Shown here: one piece after another, positions 60,998-64,000 of the stretch
How positions within the stretch are numbered: the stretch's first letter is position 1
Layout of the letters: each line of letters begins with the position of its first letter
Assembly: GCA_016868815.1 (NCBI GenBank)
Contig: VGFQ01000003.1
Location: 1 to 64,000, forward strand
DNA from: Bacteroidota bacterium
GTDB taxonomy: Bacteria; Bacteroidota; Bacteroidia; Chitinophagales; Chitinophagaceae
Length of the DNA: 64,000 nt
Direction of reading: 5' to 3'
The notes under the pieces: generated by a model
What the model saw: the letters and a program-made list of their open reading frames with translations, nothing else
The model's database searches: none
What the model was told of the DNA's origin: nothing
Program-made: the position numbers and the translations under genes

Positions 60998-63900
60998 ATG
61001 CCGACCTCATTGAACAAGGGGCTCGACCCCGAGCAGCTCAGAAAAGGAAAGACCTTCTTTGCGACCGACTGGGCCGTTCGGAACAAAACGGCCGTATACC
61101 TGATCACCCTGTTTGTAACGATATGGGGTGTAAACCTGTTCGTCAACTTACCGAAGGAGCAGTTCCCCGACGTCGTCATTCCTACCATCGTGGTGCAGAC
61201 GGTCTATGTGGGCAATTCACCAAAGGATATGGAGAACCTTGTGACGAGGCCCATCGAGAAGCAATTGCGTAGCATCACCGGCGTAAAGATCGACAAGATC
61301 AGCAGCACCTCGCTGCAGGACTTCTCGGCCGTGGTGATCGAGTTCGGTACTTCTGTCAAGTCAGACATAGCGTTGCAAAAGATCAAAGATGCCGTCGATA
61401 AGGCCCGAAAAGACTTACCCACAGACCTCACGCAGGAGCCTGCCGTCCAGGAGATCAGCCTGGGGGAGTTCCCTATCCTTTCAGTGAATGTGAGTGGCGA
61501 TTATGATGCTGTACGGCTGGGGGAGTACGCCCAGACCATTAAGGACCGGATCGAGGAGCTCACTGAGATCAACCGGGTCGACCTGGTGGGGGCACCTGAG
61601 CGCGAGATCCAGATAAATGTCGACAAGTGGAAGATGGAGGCCGCCAAGGTTGGGTATTCCGACATCGAGGCAGCTGTGCAGCGCGAGAATGCTGACATCT
61701 CGGGCGGCTTGCTGGCGGTAGGCGACCAGAAACGGGCCCTGCGGGTGAACGGGCAGTTCCGCTCCGCCCAGGAACTAGAGCAGGTCATTGTGAAGAACAT
61801 CTATGGCAGTGCCGTATACCTGCGAGACATCGCCTCGATCGTAGATACCGTCCGGGAAAAGGAGAGCTATGCCCGCCTTAATGGTCAGAATGTCGTGACC
61901 CTGAACATCATCAAACGGTCGGGAGAGAACCTGATCATTGCCTCTCAGAAGATCCATACTATTGTCGAGGAGCTGCAGCGCTCGGATTTTCCCAAAGACC
62001 TCAAAGTGACCATCACGGGCGATCAGAGCATCAAGGCCGGGGCAGCCTTTGAGGAGTTGGTCAACTCGATCGTCATTGGCTTTATCCTGGTATTGATCGT
62101 GCTGATGTTCTTCATGGGCGTCACCAACGCCTTTTTTGTGGCGCTCTCTGTTCCGCTGAGTATGTTCCTGGCCTTTATCTTCCTACCCTCTGCCGAGTTC
62201 CTGACGGGTTCGAGTGTGACCCTCAACTTTATAGTCCTTTTTGCCTTGCTCTTCGGTTTGGGGATTGTGGTGGACGATGCCATCGTCGTGATAGAGAACA
62301 CGCACCGTATCCACATGCTGGGGATGGGCCGCATCTCTACCTTCGACGCTGCACGCTTTGCGGCGGGGGAGGTCTTCATACCCGTGCTTGCTGGCACCTT
62401 GACAACTTTGGCGCCTTTTGTGCCCCTGCTCTTCTGGCCTGGCATCATCGGGAAGTTCATGATCTATCTGCCAACGATGCTCATCTTTACCCTCACGGCG
62501 TCGCTGCTGGTGGCTTATATCATGAACCCTGTTTTTGCAGTAGACTTCATGGGCCATCCAGAGGAAGGGCAGGCGAAGGGTCGCCGTAGGTCGGAGATTT
62601 TCCGAAAGCCCTTCTTCTGGGGCCTCATTGGTATTGCCGCCCTCTGTGATGGCATTGGGTATGTACAGCATCTTGCGGGCTATCGCTTTTTAGGCAACCT
62701 GCTCCTGCTGCTCCTAGTTCTTTTTCTCTTCCATCGCTACCTTTTGGAGGATGTCATCAACGGCTTTCAGCAGCGGTTGCTGCCCCGCCTCATGGCGCGC
62801 TATGAATTGCTACTGCGTTGGATGTTGAAAGGCTGGAGACCAGCCTGGATGCTAGCCGGGACGTTTGCCCTTCTGGTGGCCTCTTTCTTTGTTTTTGCCG
62901 CACGTCAGGTGCCGGTAGTACTTTTCCCAGTGGGCGACCCCAATGCCATCTATGTCTATATGCGGCTTCCCGCCGGCACCGACGTTCGCTATACAGACTC
63001 CCTCACCCAAGAGCTTGAGCGTAAGGTGTCGAAGGTGTTGGGGATGGAAGGCGGAGCGGAGAACCCGATCGTAGAGAGTGTGATTGCCAACGTGGCAGTA
63101 GGCGCCAGTGACCCCAACAGCGGTGACCGCAGCACAAGGCCTGAGCTGGGACGCATCCAGGTATCCTTCGTGCCCTACGAAGAACGAGAAGGCCAGCGTA
63201 CGGGCCGCTACCTAGACTCCATCCGGGCCGTCATCCGCGACATCCCCGGGGCCGAGGTGTCTGTAGACCAGGAACGCAATGGTCCGCCGACGCAATCACC
63301 CATCAACATCGAAGTCTCCGGGGATGACTTTGACGATCTGACCGCTACGGCCGTCGCCCTGAAGAATTACCTCGACAACCGGAATATCCCTGGCGTCGAA
63401 GAGCTCAAACTCGACATCGACCTCACCAATCCGGAAGTCAGCCTGCGGATCGACCGCGAACGGGCTTTGATGATGGGGCTCTCCACCGCACAGATCGGCC
63501 TGGAGATCCGGACGGGCTTGTTTGGCAAGGAGATCTCCAAGCTCAAGATCGGGGAGGATGAATACAAGATTCAGATCCGCAACCGGGCAGAACAGCGCCG
63601 GACCTTATCGGAACTTCTGAATATGCGCATCACATACCGCGACTTCACCACGGGGCAGATTCGTCAGGTGCCCTTGTCGACAGTCGTCAAAGCAGACCTG
63701 GGAAGCACCTATGGCAGCATCAAGCGAAAGGACCAGAAGCGTGTCATCACCTTGTTCTCCAATGTGCTCACCTCTCAGGGCTATACTCCCCAGGCGGTCA
63801 ATGAGAAGATCTTCGCGGCCATCGGTGAGTTCCCCGGCAAGCCAGACGACGTCACCATCACGCAGACGGGCGAGAACGAACAGACCGCCGAGACGGCGAG

Positions 63901-64000
63901 CTTCCTAGGGAATGCCCTGTGGGCTGCGGTGGGGCTGATCCTACTCATCCTGGTGTTGCAGTTCAACTCCTTCAGTAAGACCGTCATCGTGATGTCTGAG
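60998..64000 (+). CDS. RND efflux pump permease (AcrB/HAE family), 3' end outside window
   Basis: 1001 codons in frame to the window edge without a stop. The N-terminal helix (TAVYLITLFVTIWGVNLFV) is followed by FPDVVIPTIVVQTVYVGNSP and ENLVTRPIEKQLRSITGVK, the usual opening. In the membrane domain, GLGIVVDDAIVVIENTHR carries the Asp pair used in proton relay. A second half begins near residue 610 (WMLKGWRPAWMLAGTFALLV). It starts 59 bases after the adaptor gene at MPTSLNKGLDPEQ. Substrates are unknown. Confidence 0.95.
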   Translation, partial: MPTSLNKGLDPEQLRKGKTFFATDWAVRNKTAVYLITLFVTIWGVNLFVNLPKEQFPDVVIPTIVVQTVYVGNSPKDMENLVTRPIEKQLRSITGVKIDKISSTSLQDFSAVVIEFGTSVKSDIALQKIKDAVDKARKDLPTDLTQEPAVQEISLGEFPILSVNVSGDYDAVRLGEYAQTIKDRIEELTEINRVDLVGAPEREIQINVDKWKMEAAKVGYSDIEAAVQRENADISGGLLAVGDQKRALRVNGQFRSAQELEQVIVKNIYGSAVYLRDIASIVDTVREKESYARLNGQNVVTLNIIKRSGENLIIASQKIHTIVEELQRSDFPKDLKVTITGDQSIKAGAAFEELVNSIVIGFILVLIVLMFFMGVTNAFFVALSVPLSMFLAFIFLPSAEFLTGSSVTLNFIVLFALLFGLGIVVDDAIVVIENTHRIHMLGMGRISTFDAARFAAGEVFIPVLAGTLTTLAPFVPLLFWPGIIGKFMIYLPTMLIFTLTASLLVAYIMNPVFAVDFMGHPEEGQAKGRRRSEIFRKPFFWGLIGIAALCDGIGYVQHLAGYRFLGNLLLLLLVLFLFHRYLLEDVINGFQQRLLPRLMARYELLLRWMLKGWRPAWMLAGTFALLVASFFVFAARQVPVVLFPVGDPNAIYVYMRLPAGTDVRYTDSLTQELERKVSKVLGMEGGAENPIVESVIANVAVGASDPNSGDRSTRPELGRIQVSFVPYEEREGQRTGRYLDSIRAVIRDIPGAEVSVDQERNGPPTQSPINIEVSGDDFDDLTATAVALKNYLDNRNIPGVEELKLDIDLTNPEVSLRIDRERALMMGLSTAQIGLEIRTGLFGKEISKLKIGEDEYKIQIRNRAEQRRTLSELLNMRITYRDFTTGQIRQVPLSTVVKADLGSTYGSIKRKDQKRVITLFSNVLTSQGYTPQAVNEKIFAAIGEFPGKPDDVTITQTGENEQTAETASFLGNALWAAVGLILLILVLQFNSFSKTVIVMSE

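Noticed and set aside
1-64000. CRISPR arrays, insertion sequences, prophage or integrase genes
   Set aside because: No regularly spaced repeats, transposase, integrase or phage structural motifs were recognised on either strand.

Overview
The window reads as chromosomal DNA of a Bacteroidota bacterium, most likely a fairly GC-rich member of the Chitinophagaceae. The evidence is the family content (LptC/outer-membrane-barrel/CoaX cluster, SusD remnant, DUF1015 next to SerC, BNR-propeller proteins, S9 dipeptidyl peptidase, carotenoid genes) and repeated Bacteroidota-type -7 promoter elements (TAnnTTTG) in front of genes. No rRNA, complete tRNA, CRISPR array, transposase, integrase or phage structural gene was recognised.

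Layout. 1-1409: AT-rich, with the 5' end of an alcohol dehydrogenase whose start is disrupted or non-canonical, then about 1.2 kb without a confident gene. 1410-2963: an orphan 517-aa protein resembling proteins encoded with extracellular contractile injection systems. 3522-5944: two small membrane proteins and the GTPase TypA. 5960-17817: mostly minus strand, with crtZ-crtY, a LOG-family hydrolase, a secreted cyanophycinase-like protein, then idi, a CrtD-type desaturase, a beta-helix protein/diheme cytochrome pair and a CruF-type hydratase, then glutathione peroxidase and aldehyde dehydrogenase. 18311-21685: isobutyryl-CoA mutase fusion IcmF, with a TTG start and an operator-like palindrome. 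21780-26928: secreted amidohydrolase, a 776-aa BNR propeller protein and a GH43-like propeller hydrolase.

26975-32444: a conspicuously GC-rich block. It begins at a truncated SusD C-terminus and carries a sugar-acid operon (DgoK kinase, a 46-aa ORF, MFS transporter, Tat-exported ManD-type dehydratase), followed by a PHP-domain protein. 32433-35915: SDR, a membrane-anchored hypothetical, a broken esterase and an aldo/keto reductase. 35970-40511: envelope cluster (CoaX, outer-membrane protein, LptC; O-antigen ligase-like protein and a Lon-N protein) joined by short overlaps. 40574-44341: MeaB, a double CDGSH protein, NadB and an LpxL-like acyltransferase. 44334-50243: a rhodanese without active-site cysteine with an ArsR-type regulator, TsaB, RidA, a vanadium haloperoxidase-like lipoprotein and a dipeptidyl peptidase. 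50459-57453: acyl-CoA ligase, TPR protein, DUF1015, SerC, phospholipase C-like protein and DUF502. 57721-64000: a TetR-TolC-adaptor-RND efflux operon; the pump is cut by the window end.

How the genes fit together. The carotenoid genes (idi, crtY, crtZ, cruF, crtD-like; no crtB or phytoene-desaturase partner here) suggest a monocyclic hydroxylated carotenoid of the saproxanthin/flexixanthin type. IcmF links butyryl- and isobutyryl-CoA metabolism. The sugar-acid block looks like a transferred catabolic cassette in which the dehydratase is exported and the kinase is cytosolic. The most unusual items are the orphan injection-system-like protein, the split of the sugar-acid pathway across the membrane, the GC-rich block with remnant boundaries, the icmF operator/TTG start, and the cytochrome/beta-helix pair inside the carotenoid run.
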